The notes beneath the pieces were generated by a model. The model made no database searches, had not been told where the DNA came from, and worked only from the letters and a program-made list of their open reading frames with translations. A stretch of 64,000 nt of DNA from Symbiodinium natans (Eukaryota > Sar > Dinophyceae > Suessiales > Symbiodiniaceae), in assembly GCA_905221605.1 (NCBI GenBank), contig CAJNDS010001624.1, positions 708,798-772,797 on the forward strand, given 5' to 3'. The translations under genes and the position numbers were made by a program. Positions 28,601 to 40,429 of this stretch are shown here, one piece after another; positions within the stretch are counted from its first letter, which is position 1, and every line of letters starts with the position of its first letter.

Positions 28601-31600
28601 CCCGCCAAGCCCCAGCCAAGGCAGCCCAGACGAATATCCACCGAAGTATTCCGGGCACTCCTGCTCTGCTCTCAGAGACCTTCGTGCCTCTCGCAGCAGT
28701 TCGGCGGCCTTTTCGGCATGTACCCCCATGTGCGAACTTGATTCGACTGTCCATGTGCGATGCCGCCTCGACGTGCTCAGCACGGAGTGGATTCACCTGG
28801 CCACCAACAAACACGTTCGCTAAGGCAAGGTGTGAAAGAATGTGACAAGGCTCTCGCTTCGCGCCGAACTGCATTTTGTCATTGGGTGCCGCGGTCTTTG
28901 AGCAGCGGTTCTAAGCAGCGCCGACGGCGCCGGAAGTGTGAGACAAATCGTGCAGCTATCGTGGCTGCATCCAACTTCAATACGAGGCCAAAGCGGCCAA
29001 GTCAGATAAATCTTCTCTTCAAGAGTATTAAACAAGTGCTTGTCGCCAAGAAAGCGCGAGCATGATCTCACATGGCCTGCACAGCCATCAACACTTGCAG
29101 CAGACGTTCACAGCGGTTACTGTGACAGAAGCTTGCATCTACAATTGATTCGACCTTGGCATCCTCCCAATACTTGTGCTGCTCAGCTTTCTTCGCCTTG
29201 CCCTCGGCATCGTTTGGGTAGCGTAGCTTCCTGGCCAGAACACAACACAACGCAACGCAACACAACACAACACAACAACACAACACAACGCTTCACTGAC
29301 TCAAAGAATTTGCTGCGAAACTGCAGTGCCGGACAACCCTGGTGCGCGGTGAGGGTAAGGGGATTTGCGTGTCTATGCTCTTTTGGATCCCCACAAGTGT
29401 CGGGAGGGGCGCACACACACAAACGTCCTTCGTGTCTTCGTTCCTTTGTACTTGGTCTTCTCCAACTTGTGCTCCAGAAAACCAATCCAGGCCCAGCCGT
29501 CACGCAGCCTGCCGACAAGCTCAAAGCAGATCATGCTGCACGAGCTGCATGCAACACACCATCGCCGCACCCAGGACACTGGACCGAAGTGGCTGCCTGG
29601 TGTCATCTGCCTTGTACTCCTGCACTTGCTCGTAGAAGCGCTTGAAGCCTTTGCTGGGAAGCCAACTTGCTGCAAAAGCAAGTTGGCCTAAAGTCTAAGA
29701 GCTTTCCACTTTGCTGACACAGCTTTCGAGATTCCCGAAGCCGAGCTTTCGAATGGGTAACCTTGAGAGCCATCTTGCGGTTCTCTTGCAAAAGACCGCT
29801 GCTGAAGCCTGCAGATATGGCAGATATGGCAGATATGTGAAGAATTCAAGAATCACATCTCTCACCCACTGCTTCTATCCGCAGCATTCCACAGCCTCGC
29901 GGCACAAGCACACAACCGGCTGCTGCGAAGGCGAGACAGCGGCGCTAGAGCAAGCATTTGCTCGGCCCAAAGGCTGGATTTCAGGGACGTGACGTCCCTC
30001 AATGGTGCATTGATTGCTCTTTTGGCACATTCCTGGTTGAGCTGTTTCTGCTCGAACAAGGTGTTGCCGCTTGAACTGGCAAAAGGTTGCTGCTGTTGGT
30101 CAACGTACGAAAAGCAAGTCCTTGAGTCACACGACGTGTCGTGTGCAGCAGATCCATCACACATAGCTGAGCCAACAGATTCACACTTCTGATTTGTGCA
30201 TGACAGTGCCACAGCCAACCGCAGGTTGACAAGAACGATCGCCTGGCTTTTGAGCGTGTGCAGCTCGATTCTGGCAGCCTTTGAAGCGTCTGTTGTGGTG
30301 TGCAAGCAGAAGATGACATGTCAGATTCGATTGCCTCCACTTCTTCTCGATGCCTGTGGGCTTGGTTTCTAGCTGAAGCCTGGACCTTGCAAGCAGCTCA
30401 AAAGCAAAAGCCGGCAGGACTCCTAAGTCCCAACACGTCGCGAGTCACAAGTCAGGCATGACTCATGGTCGCAGCCTTATCTCATAATTTCTCAGTGTGG
30501 ATTGCTGACAGTCACCCTTCTCAGATCCTCAAACTAGTTCGCGCATGACAGCTCAAACAATGTATTCATCCATGCAGAGCATGATCTGGCCTCAGACAGT
30601 CGGGCCGCTACTTCTGCTTTGGCCTTAACATAACTAACGATCTCTGATGGCGCAACACTGAAAAAACAAACAAACATGCTGCAAGCACTGCCAGCTAAAT
30701 TCTGAGCAGCGAACATAACAACATATAAATAACCAAAGAATTTTCTGCAGCTCAGCCACCATTTCCTCCGCTTCAAGGCGCCTCGCGGCCTTGAAGCCAG
30801 ATTCGTCAAAGGCATCAGCTCACTCGGATCCCAAGAAAAGGTCCGATGCCTCCGCCTCGGCGCGTTCCTCTCGATCCCCGAGACTGCGACAAAGCTCCTC
30901 TTCCCGTGCCTGCAACATACTAACATACTGTTCTCAAGAGACGTCAATCCATAAACGAAGATGTCAGAGCTGGGATCTGTGGGCAAGGAAGCCCCATGGC
31001 AAACTACAACATCCTATCTCCTGAGAGCTCGAACCTACGCTGCCCCTGCCTTGAGCAGTGTCTCCAACTCCTGACGGCAGTTCAAGTAGTTAAAGAAAAA
31101 AACGATTGCATTCGGCAAAAAAAGGGGGCTTGTCATGTCTCAGTCCTCGTTATGTTGCTTGTGAAGTCTTTCCTTCCTGAAAGAACACACACGCTTGCCT
31201 GACTTCTCACTGAGACCACTGTAACTATCTGCTACCTGTCTCTCACACCTTTTATGACATGATGTGGTTTTGTCCGCGTCATCTTGGCAAGCCACTGGCT
31301 GCGCAAAGCTTCTGCATGCAGCTCTTGCTTGGCCTGCAAACAGCAATCTGAAACACAATGGGCATCGAAGGGGCGCACGTCAGTGCAAAACCAAAGTGTC
31401 ACAGGCTTCTGCTTCCGGTTGCTGACCTACAGAGATGTACCCAGTGTTGCAATTTGTACATCACTTGACATGCAAAGATGTTGTTGTTTTCCAAATCAAT
31501 GATCTGGAAAAACAACAAAATCTTTGCACCTTAATGCGAATACATGTCTATACATGCATAAAAAGAAATCTATATAATTATCCTCCATGGAGGGACAGTG

Positions 31601-32190
31601 AAAACCACGTTTGGGAGAAAACGCTGTGCTCCACAATACAGTAGTGCCGTCATATGTATATCTATATATATATAAACAAAGGCTCCTGCAGCTCCAAGCG
31701 CAACTCTTCCACGGAGCGAGACTTTGCAGATTCCTGCAGCGTCTTTGAAAGCCAGGCAAGGCTCACGTTGTACTCAAACCCGCACAAACGGCCTGTTCCG
31801 AACCCAGCAATTGTCGTTGCAAACCTCGAGCATCGTACAGTCATGAGTGACGCTGACAAACTCCCCCAGACACAGGCTCAAACATTCCGACACGCTGGCG
31901 ATCTGCAAGTCTTTCTCCTGAATCATGGAAAGCTTTCAAGAAAAGCAACCAACAAAATCTCGTACCAAATGTGTGACATGCCTGGAGCCTTCGACGCTCT
32001 GTCTCCAGCTCGCGTTCCGTCGCCTAGTTGGCACATGAACGTCCAAACACATGAAGCAGCACCATATGTGCCAAGCTTTGTCAAATAGCAACCCGAAGTT
32101 GGAAGCAAACGCACGTCTCAAGTGAGAAGATCTGTTCATCGAGGCCTCCAATTCATCATGAAGGGATTGTTTGGAGACCTCTGCGACGAC
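25672..32190 (-). CDS. Unrecognised coiled-coil protein, more than 20 short exons
   Basis: The minus strand carries a long series of 30-100 bp stretches, each opening after an AG acceptor and encoding Glu/Lys/Arg/Leu/Gln-rich heptad-like sequence. Clear ones are 31686-31772 (SVEELRLELQE), 31039-31070 (ELETLLKAG), 30844-30909 (AREEELCRSLGDREERAEAE), 30747-30789 (RRLEAEEMVAELQ), 30591-30657, about 29145-29232 (GKAKKAEQHKYWEDAK), about 28625-28710 (EKAAELLREARRSLRAEQE), about 27375-27475 (LNKEVARLKAQVKAAAK), about 26890-26955 (ELEEVNGQLKDLQ), about 26760-26845, about 26490-26590 (CAKQAKELDSLQNMLEA) and about 26290-26370 (MLAQLRETLEKARNLRE). A Ser/Pro-rich exon at about 25672-25795 may be near the C-terminus. 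The product is probably a long rod-like structural protein. Exon order follows genome order; the start, the end and whether this is one gene or two are not settled. Confidence 0.6.
27484..27672. repeat. CTACT/CTACTA minisatellite
   Basis: About 190 bp of imperfect tandem CTACTCTACTA units with scattered ACG and ACA variants, probably within an intron of the coiled-coil gene. The Tyr/Leu/Thr-rich open frame through it is a repeat product. Confidence 0.95.
28576..28622. repeat. Short tandem repeat of 11 bp (CGCCAAGTCCC)
   Basis: Three to four copies of an 11 bp unit with small changes, in a presumed intron of the coiled-coil gene. Confidence 0.7.
29236..29290. repeat. CAACACAACG-type simple repeat
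   Basis: About 55 bp of near-perfect ACAAC/GCAAC units just upstream, on the minus strand, of the exon with GKAKKAEQHKYWED. Confidence 0.85.
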
Positions 32191-33895
32191 ATTGTTGGAA
32201 TTTGGCATTGTCTTGTAACTCGCCATTGAATCGTACCAAGCACCCGGCCGACCCAGCACAGCCCATGCACTTGTCAAGAAACCGAACCTGTAACACGTGT
32301 TCTGCACCACGCACCAAACACTCCATTCCAAAAGGGGCAAGATGTAGCTTTACAGTCCGGCCTGTGAAAAACAACACTCGCGTTCGCGCCCGATGTCTGC
32401 TACTCACATCATGGTGATGAAGCCTACCGATACCAACAACGCTTGGAGCTAACATGTGCGGAGTTGTCAGCGGTTGTTTGTCAATGCATGCTGCATGGTG
32501 CAAGTACCCGAAGTGAGTTGTGGCAGTACGAACATGCTGACAGTTTGTTGTTGCCTCATCGTTGATGCACTTGCAGAAGCTTCAAGGACAAAGTCGCGCC
32601 ATGGCATGCTGAAAAAAGCTCAGTGGGCTCACAAGTGTCTTAAAATGCCACTGGCGTCTGAAACTCGAAACTCAAACTCCCTGAAACCAGAAGCCGGCAT
32701 CTTGACCTTTATTGCGTAAACCAGAATTTGAACCAGCTTTTTTGATCATGGGGGTTGCGATCCAGATGCGCGTGATTTGGCAACATTGCACCCCCTTTTG
32801 AACTTCATTCGTCCGGTTCCGCGCTATCAACAGCACATAAGTTCATGTTACATGGGAGGATATGCACAAATAGAGGCGCCGTCAGAGCATTGTGCCAATG
32901 CACAAAGTAAATACCCAAGAGATCACTGGCGCGAACCACTAGTCTTACAGTGCAATGTGGCAGTGAAGCTGGGTGTGTGGGCAAGACGCGCCTGAGTCCG
33001 CACATGTACTTTAAACAACATCAAAGCAGGCGCATGTCTTGATCAAGTGACATTGCTGTCATTTGCTCGCATTCAAAAAGCATTTGGGGGTCGAACAACT
33101 GATGTGAGCACCACCCCTGCAAACAAAGGTGGTTTTGTTTCGGCCAAATGTGCTATCAATCCACAACTCTTTTTGCGGTCGTATGCTAAACCGAAACAAC
33201 GAATCAAAAACTGCGGGCGCACTTCAAAATCCTTCATCTGGGCCGTCTAACTGTGACTTTTTAGAGCAAACCACATCGCTGGTCACGCAAAATATTGCAT
33301 GTCCATGTCAAGAAGAACAAACTCATGGGTTTTTTGGTTGTTCAAACCATCATGTCGGCAAGTTAAGGTAGCGAGGCAACCCCTCAAAGCGTTTTCCAGC
33401 TGAGTATACTCTTGCCATACGTCAACGCTACAACTCCGAGTGACATACAAAATGGAGCTCAAACGCCACCAGTACATCAACAAAGATGGTCAGCTAAGTG
33501 GGATGTGAAATGTGGATGTCACCACCTGTCCAAGTTATCCCAGCGGAGTCCGCCGACCAGGAAGTTTTTACTTCAAAAGTGTTATCCAAATCAATTTTTC
33601 AAACCTAACAAATGGATGGTTGCTCAACCAAAATCAATCGTACATGTCTTTTTCTGATTTTAGCGCAGAAGCGCGTTCTGGTGCTGAGACACTGTCGAAG
33701 CACGTCAAGTATGTAACGGTAATGTCAAAGACCCAGCCCATAACGTCATCCGATTTTTGATCCAAAGCACAGCTGGCCCGTGTACCCGTATGACCCCAAC
33801 GGGCCGGTCGTCCAACCTCCCTCCTGCTTGTTCCTCCGACTGTCGTCGACCTGCGCGACGCATAGGCAGCGTTGCTTCGGTAGTTAGCATGATGC

Positions 33896-34201
33896 TCAAG
33901 TGAATGCTGAAGGATCGGTTTCTAGGTTGTTCAAGCACATCCTGAAGGATCTCACTTCCGGCAGCTTTTCCTTGCACATTGAGAAATCCCGCGCGCAGAG
34001 GCTTTGACTTGTTATTGGTGTTCCGGACTTGCACAATTCCGTCACACTCAGCAGTCTTGGAGATCGCAAGAAGTGCTTGGGTAATTTTCCCCAAATCAAG
34101 GAGCTACACCAGAATGGCCTCAATTCAAGGTCATCATTAGTCAGTCCGTCCAAAGACCCAACGCTGTCGTTTGGTCCATCGACGCACCTAACATACTTCA
34201 A
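33896..34201 (-). CDS. Unrecognised coding-like exons
   Basis: Two minus-strand stretches look like exons: one at about 34130-34195 with DSVGSLDGLTNDDLELRP, and one at about 33905-33977 that opens after a CAAG acceptor with EKLPEVRSFRMCLNNLETDP. They may belong to the coiled-coil gene or to a separate gene upstream of it. No family is recognised. Confidence 0.3.
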   Translation of the reverse strand: MKYVRCVDGPNDSVGSLDGLTNDDLELRPFWCSSLIWGKLPKHFLRSPRLLSVTELCKSGTPITSQSLCARDFSMCKEKLPEVRSFRMCLNNLETDPSAFT

Positions 34202-36239
34202 AAGGCTGATTTGCAGCTAAATTTGAGGAAGCTATCTGCTACAGGCATTCAAATTTGGTAGGGCAGTGACTGCTTGTGTGGAAGGCATTGATGACTGAGT
34301 TCTAGTTGAAGATTCGATTCATTTGGAGCGCTCTAACAATCGCCTTCCTAGCATCGAGGACGTCAACATGAAAAATTTGTGACATATTGTAACCCGTGAC
34401 TTGGCAAAGCACCCATATTTGCGGCTTCTGTCCCTCGACTTCCATCAAATTAGCAATCTCCGTACCGGAACAGGAACACGTCTCAAGCCTGCCAGAGATT
34501 CTTCCGAGAAGCACACTAAACCCCAAGCCCTGCACCCGTAAACCCTAACCCAAAACCCAAAAAAGCCAAAACCCTTGCCCTAAACCCTGAAACTAAAACC
34601 TTGGTCTTCGGTAGCGAGACACGGCTGGCCCATTGCACGGGAATACATCCGAACAGAAAGGCCAGTCCGCACCAGCTTAGGCACAGAAGATGGAGGTCCT
34701 GGAGATTTTCCCAGAGGAGAGACCAGCTTGGCAGCTCCAAAATTTCAGACATGGCGAACTTTGTGGCGATGTGAGAAGACGCGGCAGAGAGCTTTAGGGG
34801 CAGAGCGCCCGCTCACGTGGGCAGATTTGGGGAACATTTTGCAGGTATGCTTAAGGTATGGCTTTACCATATGAGCTAACATGCCAATAAGATTGTACGT
34901 TCTTTCGAAATGTTGTCTCGAGCTTGGCACCACTAGACGCGAGGACATCGCTGCAGCCCTGAAGAAGCTTGCTTTGGCAACCACTGTCCAAAAGGTTGAG
35001 AAGGCGTGCGCGGACCCCGACACAGGCCCACATGCAAGAAATCCGTGGGTTCGGGACAAACAGTTCGGGATTCCTTCCAGCCAAACGAACATGTCTTGCT
35101 TGAGTACTGGGGGTTTGCTCAACGGACCGCGCTGCCCACGCGGTCTTTGCACCAGTTTGCAACGCTTGCCAAGGCTTCTTGAGGACATGACACATGTCCG
35201 AGTACATTGAGACGGGATCTGAAGCAAAGGCAGACATTGAGCATGAGAGTCGCTGGCTCTTGCAATCCATGCCTGGAAAAGCAATCTGCTGCCTGTTTCT
35301 GGATCTGGACTGCTTTCCGTGAATTTGGTGTTTCTCAAGAGCAACCACAGTCCGAGCTTACGACTTTTTTCCTTCTGCCTACTGGCCAACCAAAATTGCT
35401 TAACAACCGGCCGATGTGCGCCACACTTCACCCTGTACGTAAGTGCTTCAAGATGTCATCCAAGCTAGGCGTCTGGACGATCTTAGCTTAGAGTGCATAA
35501 TCCGCAAAACTTGTTCTTAATTCAAATCTGTGCAAGTTCCTATGGTTGCTACAACGTGCGCAAAGCTGTCTTTATTTGCTTGCCACACCAGGCAGACATA
35601 TGTCAGCACACTGTGCTTGGGCCTGTCCTTCCAAAGCAAGTATTCCCAGAAACGCACAAACGTGTTTTAGCCGCTGCTGGAGGCACCAGTAACAAAGACA
35701 GAGGGCGATTGGCACCCAAACCGCAAGAGCAGGTTCCAATCAACGCCGCAAGATGCCCGTCCGCCCCCAAAAAGTGTCACAAAGACACGAGAGGAAGGAC
35801 GGCCCCGCCAAGTGCAAAGACACTGGCTCGGTTCCTGAGATCTTGCTCATTGCTTAACGAGTTCGGGCTGAGGCTTGAACGTTCCGCATGCCACAGCGCA
35901 GGAGTTCGGCGTCCTCTTGGCTGGGCACGGGCAACAGGCAGGGTCGGAGCGGAAGCCAGCTGTGTTTGTTCTTCCTTTTTTTCCGCAGCCAGCTGCCTCC
36001 CTCCTCCGGATGCTGAGCCTGCCCTCTTTCCGCCGGATTGGAAGCAAGCTGCTGAGCCCTGCGAAAGAGCAGAACCATGGGTCTGGGCTCGGGCGAGAGG
36101 CAAAACTGCTGGCACATGCACAACCCTTCAGATTGGAAAGGAGGTCTGGGAACTGTGGAACGTACAGACTCTAGACTATCGACAAACCAGACCAGAGTCG
36201 ACGCGACCAGGCTAGAATCAGCCAAAGCATCGTCAATAC
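34202..36239. other. No firm gene; telomere-like block at about 34.52-34.61 kb
   Basis: About 34520-34610 holds AACCCTAACC and related CCCTAAA variants. A long plus-strand open frame at 35493-36215 and minus-strand frames opposite it (for example 34745-35431) have no recognisable features. I see no supported gene. Confidence 0.3.
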
Positions 36240-36352
36240 CTACGATAAAATCCTGATTTAATTCTTCCCCCTACCTTTCAACAATTAAATCACGATTTAA
36301 TTGTTCCCCCCTACCTTTTCAACAATTAAATCACGATTTAATTGTACCCCCG
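36240..36352. repeat. Tandem repeat of about 46-50 bp with near-palindromic core
   Basis: Three partial copies of a unit containing AATTAAATCACGATTTAATT, a near-perfect palindrome, separated by CCCCCTACCTTT-type spacers. It directly precedes the trinucleotide block. Confidence 0.8.
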
Positions 36353-36357
36353 AGAGA

Positions 36358-36662
36358 AATAGTAATAATAAGAATAATAATAATAGTAATAACAAAAATA
36401 ATAGTAATAATAATCCTAATAATAATAATAATAATAATAGTAATAGTAATATTTATAGTAATAATGATAGTAATAGGAATCATAATAGGAATAATAATAG
36501 TAATAATAACAATAATGGTAGCAACAATAAGAAGAAGAATAATACTACTAATAATAATAGCAACAGAAATACGAGTAATAGTAATAGTAATATAAGAAGA
36601 AAAATACGAATAAGAAGAAGAATAAGAATAATAAGAATAATAGTCATAGATACTCATAGTAA
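36358..36662. repeat. AAT trinucleotide repeat block
   Basis: About 300 bp of imperfect AAT/AGT units grading into AAGAAG and ATAAGA variants. The Asn- and Ile-rich open frames are repeat products. Confidence 0.97.
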
Positions 36663-37840
36663 TAGGTTAGTACGGGAAGATGGGTGTCCTGCCCGCGCCG
36701 TTTCGGGAAGCCTTGGGTCTACCTCCGTTGGAGTGCGCAGGCGCGTACTTTCCGGGCTGTGTGCGTTCTCGGACGGCCAATGCACGCAGCGAATGTGTCC
36801 GTCAGACAGCCATCTGAGCAGCCATACTGTTGATAAGGCACGCCTGAGTTGCAACAGTTTCAAAGATTCCGTCTCAAGTGTGCGTTAGAGAAGGCTGGAA
36901 GCTGGAGGGAGGGAGAGGGTTGTAATGTGACTTTGGGGCTTGAGAGCGGAGAAGACCCGCAACGGGCGGAGTGGAGGGCACAAGAGTTCCAGGGCACGCT
37001 TCGGTTTGCGAAGCCAAGAAGTTACAAGTCACACGGAGCTTGTGGTCCTTGCGTTTTCAAGGCGCGCCGCAGAATTATCATTTGCCTTAGGATCGAGACT
37101 TCTCTGTTTTGCGCATTGGGGCAAGTTGCACTGGTGTTTGACTTTGAATTTTGAGTTCCTGCATCTGGCTTTTACTGGTCCAGGCTGGCTGGCCTTCTGG
37201 TCCATCTGCTGCACTTACGTGTCCGACAGCGCACATGTCTTACCAATAACCTTTTGTCTGTTTTGGATGGGGCGTCTGGCCCGTCTGGGCGTCTGTCATT
37301 CTGTAGTTCTTCTGCTGTGCGTCAATGCCCATGTGGCACAAAGCGGCTCTGTCGCCTGAAGTCGTTTGGATTGGCTGGAAAGTTTAACTTTCAACTTCAC
37401 TGTCTGCCTGGACCTGGGAAAGCAGTTACGCTTGTCTGCCTCTTGTTCCAAGGTCTGCTGGCTAAATTTTTTGAAATTGCAATATGCTTCTTGTCGTTCT
37501 AAACTGAAAATGTATTGACATGATATGCTGGCAGAATCCAGCATAACTCGGATTTCGGTCACATATTAACCACGTGCCGGGGCTACAGAATAACTTGGCG
37601 GATGCACTGAGTTGGTTCCAGTCGCCGTTGCTCCTAGGCTTCTCTTCTGATCAGGTGGTGCATGTTATGTGGTCGCTCTTGGATACGTTCCAGCTTTCAG
37701 CCCAGGCTCTAAGCCGTTTCAGGTTTCCTGTCGCCTGCTGCTTGAGTACTTTTCGGTTTGCCCCGCTGGATCAAGCATCTTGGCTTGAGGTCCACTTTGG
37801 ATTCTAACCTCAGTGCGCAGCAATCAAGGTCTCCAGCTCT
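36663..37840. other. No supported gene
   Basis: Base composition changes to T-rich on the plus strand after about 37.1 kb. Open frames are short, with no recognised motifs or convincing splice context. Confidence 0.4.
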
Positions 37841-37843
37841 TGG

Positions 37844-39394
37844 CTATTGGGTCTGTCTGTGACAGACCAGCTTGGCTTCCTTCCATTGCTGGCATTGCTC
37901 TTCTTGAAACTCTCGAAGGATTCTTCTGCCAGACGACAGAAAGACTAAGGCACGAAACAAAGACATGACACGAAGACATGACACGACAAACGATGGAACA
38001 GGTCTTTGCAGCATCTCTTGGAGCTGTGCGGCTGTGGCGTCATCCGGATATCGACAACGAAGTGACCACGCAACCATGTCCTTGATGTTCTCCATCACCG
38101 CTGCTTGTTCGGGTTCGAGTCTTCCCTAACAGCCCAATTTCCGGCGCTTGAAGTGTTCCACAGGCGGCTGCGGGTCATTTTCCAGTGTGAAGATTCCTGA
38201 TAAGCAGGTCTTGATGACCGCCGTGTGTGCCTCCAGCATGGAGCTCTTCCCGCATCGGTTTCCCAAACCTGCCTTTCGAGTATTGTTACCGTCAGAGGCC
38301 TACACCCAGAGGCTTTTGGAAAACTAACACCCACAACGCCAGCAACATCTCCTCCAAGCCACGCCGCAGGCACCGGAAAGTTCAGTGCATGGATCTGAGC
38401 AAATCCTTGCCTCGCTGGGAAAGAGACTTACAGGGCATTCAACTAGGCTGCTACACTCTCGCAGCTTAAGCCAATAAAGCAACCAGATGCATTTTTGGGC
38501 CATCACGTCCCTGGTTCGATTGCGGTCATCACGTGCAAGGTCTTGATCACCAGTCGTGTGACATCTTTCCACTTCTTTGCTGGTCATTGGTTTTTGCAGC
38601 CTTGTGTGATACTGATTGCAGAGTTCCTGAACGCAACTAAGAAGTGCAAGAGGGGGTTCTTTGTCTGATGGCTTTGTCAAGTTCTTTTTTGTCGTAGTGG
38701 AGCGGCTGCACTTCAGGCAACTGAAGGTAGTAGTGCGCAAACGCTAGTGTCAAGGGCTCTATGGCCAGCTCTTTCCATCCATGTGCTTAAAGATTTTGTA
38801 AGGCGGCACGTTGACCTGGAGGTCAGTAATCCTGTGGTCGGATTCGGAAAAGCCCACAACAATGGGCAGTCCGTCAGAGCAGCACATCATGGCCGGAAAG
38901 CTGGCGTTGATGACGCTCGGCATATCCGCCGCCGCGAAGAAAAGATCCGCAATACACTGGGCAGTAGTCAGGAACCCATACCCTACCAGGACTCCAAGAG
39001 TCTTGCTTTATCTAACTGCGGAACCGGACAGCCAACATATTCGCAAGGTCAACATGTTGCAGCGCTTCCGACAACCGAAGACATTGCGCAATGATGGGGT
39101 CGTAGACCTTCAGATAAGACGCCGGAAAGTCTCAGGCAGATGAAGAAGGGTGTCTGCGATTTTTATCAACGCGTCTGCATCCTGTAGCTGGTGTGGTAAG
39201 CCATTTAACAACTCTTCATAGGTCCTGTATGCACAAAGCTGCTGGCAATGCGTCGTGAGATGATTCAAGTCACGCAGACTCATGTAGGGTCTAGGCTTGA
39301 CATTCTTCCCAAAGTGTCCTACTTGGAGTGCACGCCACATGAGCCCACAGACCGATGTTGTTTTGCCCTGCGTTGGGGGCGTATTCGGTCTCAC
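37844..39394 (-). pseudogene. Degenerate coding sequence, probably mobile-element derived
   Basis: On the minus strand coding-like stretches switch frame repeatedly: about 39110-39394 (with GKTTSVCGLMWRAL), about 38850-39000 in another frame (with MMCCSDGLPIVVGFSESD), about 38480-38740 and about 37844-38098 (with DMVAWSLRCRYPDDATAAQL). This pattern suggests one decayed gene rather than spliced exons. It could be the downstream part of the element at 40.4-42.2 kb. The family is not certain. Confidence 0.3.
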
Positions 39395-39399
39395 TGCCC

Positions 39400-40400
39400 G
39401 GCCAGGAGAGTGTCCACCCTTCTGCGCTGTGGCAAGCAGAAGCAGTGAGTAGACCTCTCAAACTGATGTTTCAAGATTTTTAGTGGGCCTAGAAATGATG
39501 GACCTCAAACTGCTGTCCTAGCAATAGCACTCCATTGTAGTTGGCAAGAAAGTTGCAAGCGCCCTCTTTTCTTACGAGCGGGGGCAGACAAGGGGCTGGT
39601 GTGGCTTCACTATGCTGCAGTCTGTGCTGTGTGAGTTTGGACGTTCTTACGTAGCTATGGCCACAGGGCAGACCTGGAGCGCTGCTTGCATTGTACAGCG
39701 CGCAGTCACTTCTAGACCTGCTGGAATAGGTCGAAGCAGCAGTTCTCTCACATTCTTCTGGGCCTTCTAGCGAAGGTTCCGGCAGCCGTTTGCAGGCTTA
39801 ATCACTTCTAGGCCTTCTGGAGAAGTTTCAGGCAGCAGTTGAAGAGGCCTCTCACTGCTTCCAGAGAAGTTTTAGGCAGCATTTTAAGAGAGATCTGGCG
39901 CTTGTGTGGGAACTGTCTCTACGGACGCGTTAAGCAGTTTAGGTGACAGAGATTCCTTGCCTTACGACTTTTCGCTTAATGTCTGTACGATTGGCAGGTC
40001 GGTTCTTGCATTGTCTCACCATGCTGGCCGGGCGTTAAGTTGTCTTGCAATAAGGGCCTCTGCGCCAGCGGTTGCTTCTTTGTAGTCACGACTTCTTTTT
40101 CACTCGCAAGCTTGTACAGTTTGACGTTTCGCGCTTTTGGGAAAAGCGGGTTGCTGCGGGTTTTTGTGGTTGTGTTTGGTGGTGGCGTGTGCTTGTTTCG
40201 GTTTTCGCGCCTGCGGCTGTTTCACCGCTAGTGTTGAGACCACAAGGACGGCAGTTGAACCAAGGTGCAAATTCTTCGTGCCTCGGGATTTGCTTGCTTC
40301 ACGCAGCGGTAGGTCGTAGGACGAAGGATGTAGGTCGTGGGTAGCTTGCTTCGGTATCCCACCAACTTTGCTTCCCGGCCGCGCTTATCGGCTGCGTACA
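39400..40400. other. No supported gene; short diverged direct repeats
   Basis: About 39715-39900 contains several copies of a diverged motif around CTTCTAG/GAGAAG/TTTCAGGCAGCAG, spaced roughly 50-60 bp. Nothing else is recognised. Confidence 0.4.
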
Positions 40401-40429
40401 TGCCCTACAACCAAGTAGACGGTGGACCC

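Noticed and set aside
35493-36215. 240-residue plus-strand open frame
   Set aside because: No recognisable motif, overlapping open frames on the other strand and GC-rich composition that keeps stops rare; not enough to call a gene.
36301-36888. Asn-rich 195-residue and Ile-rich 108-residue open frames
   Set aside because: Products of the AAT trinucleotide block.
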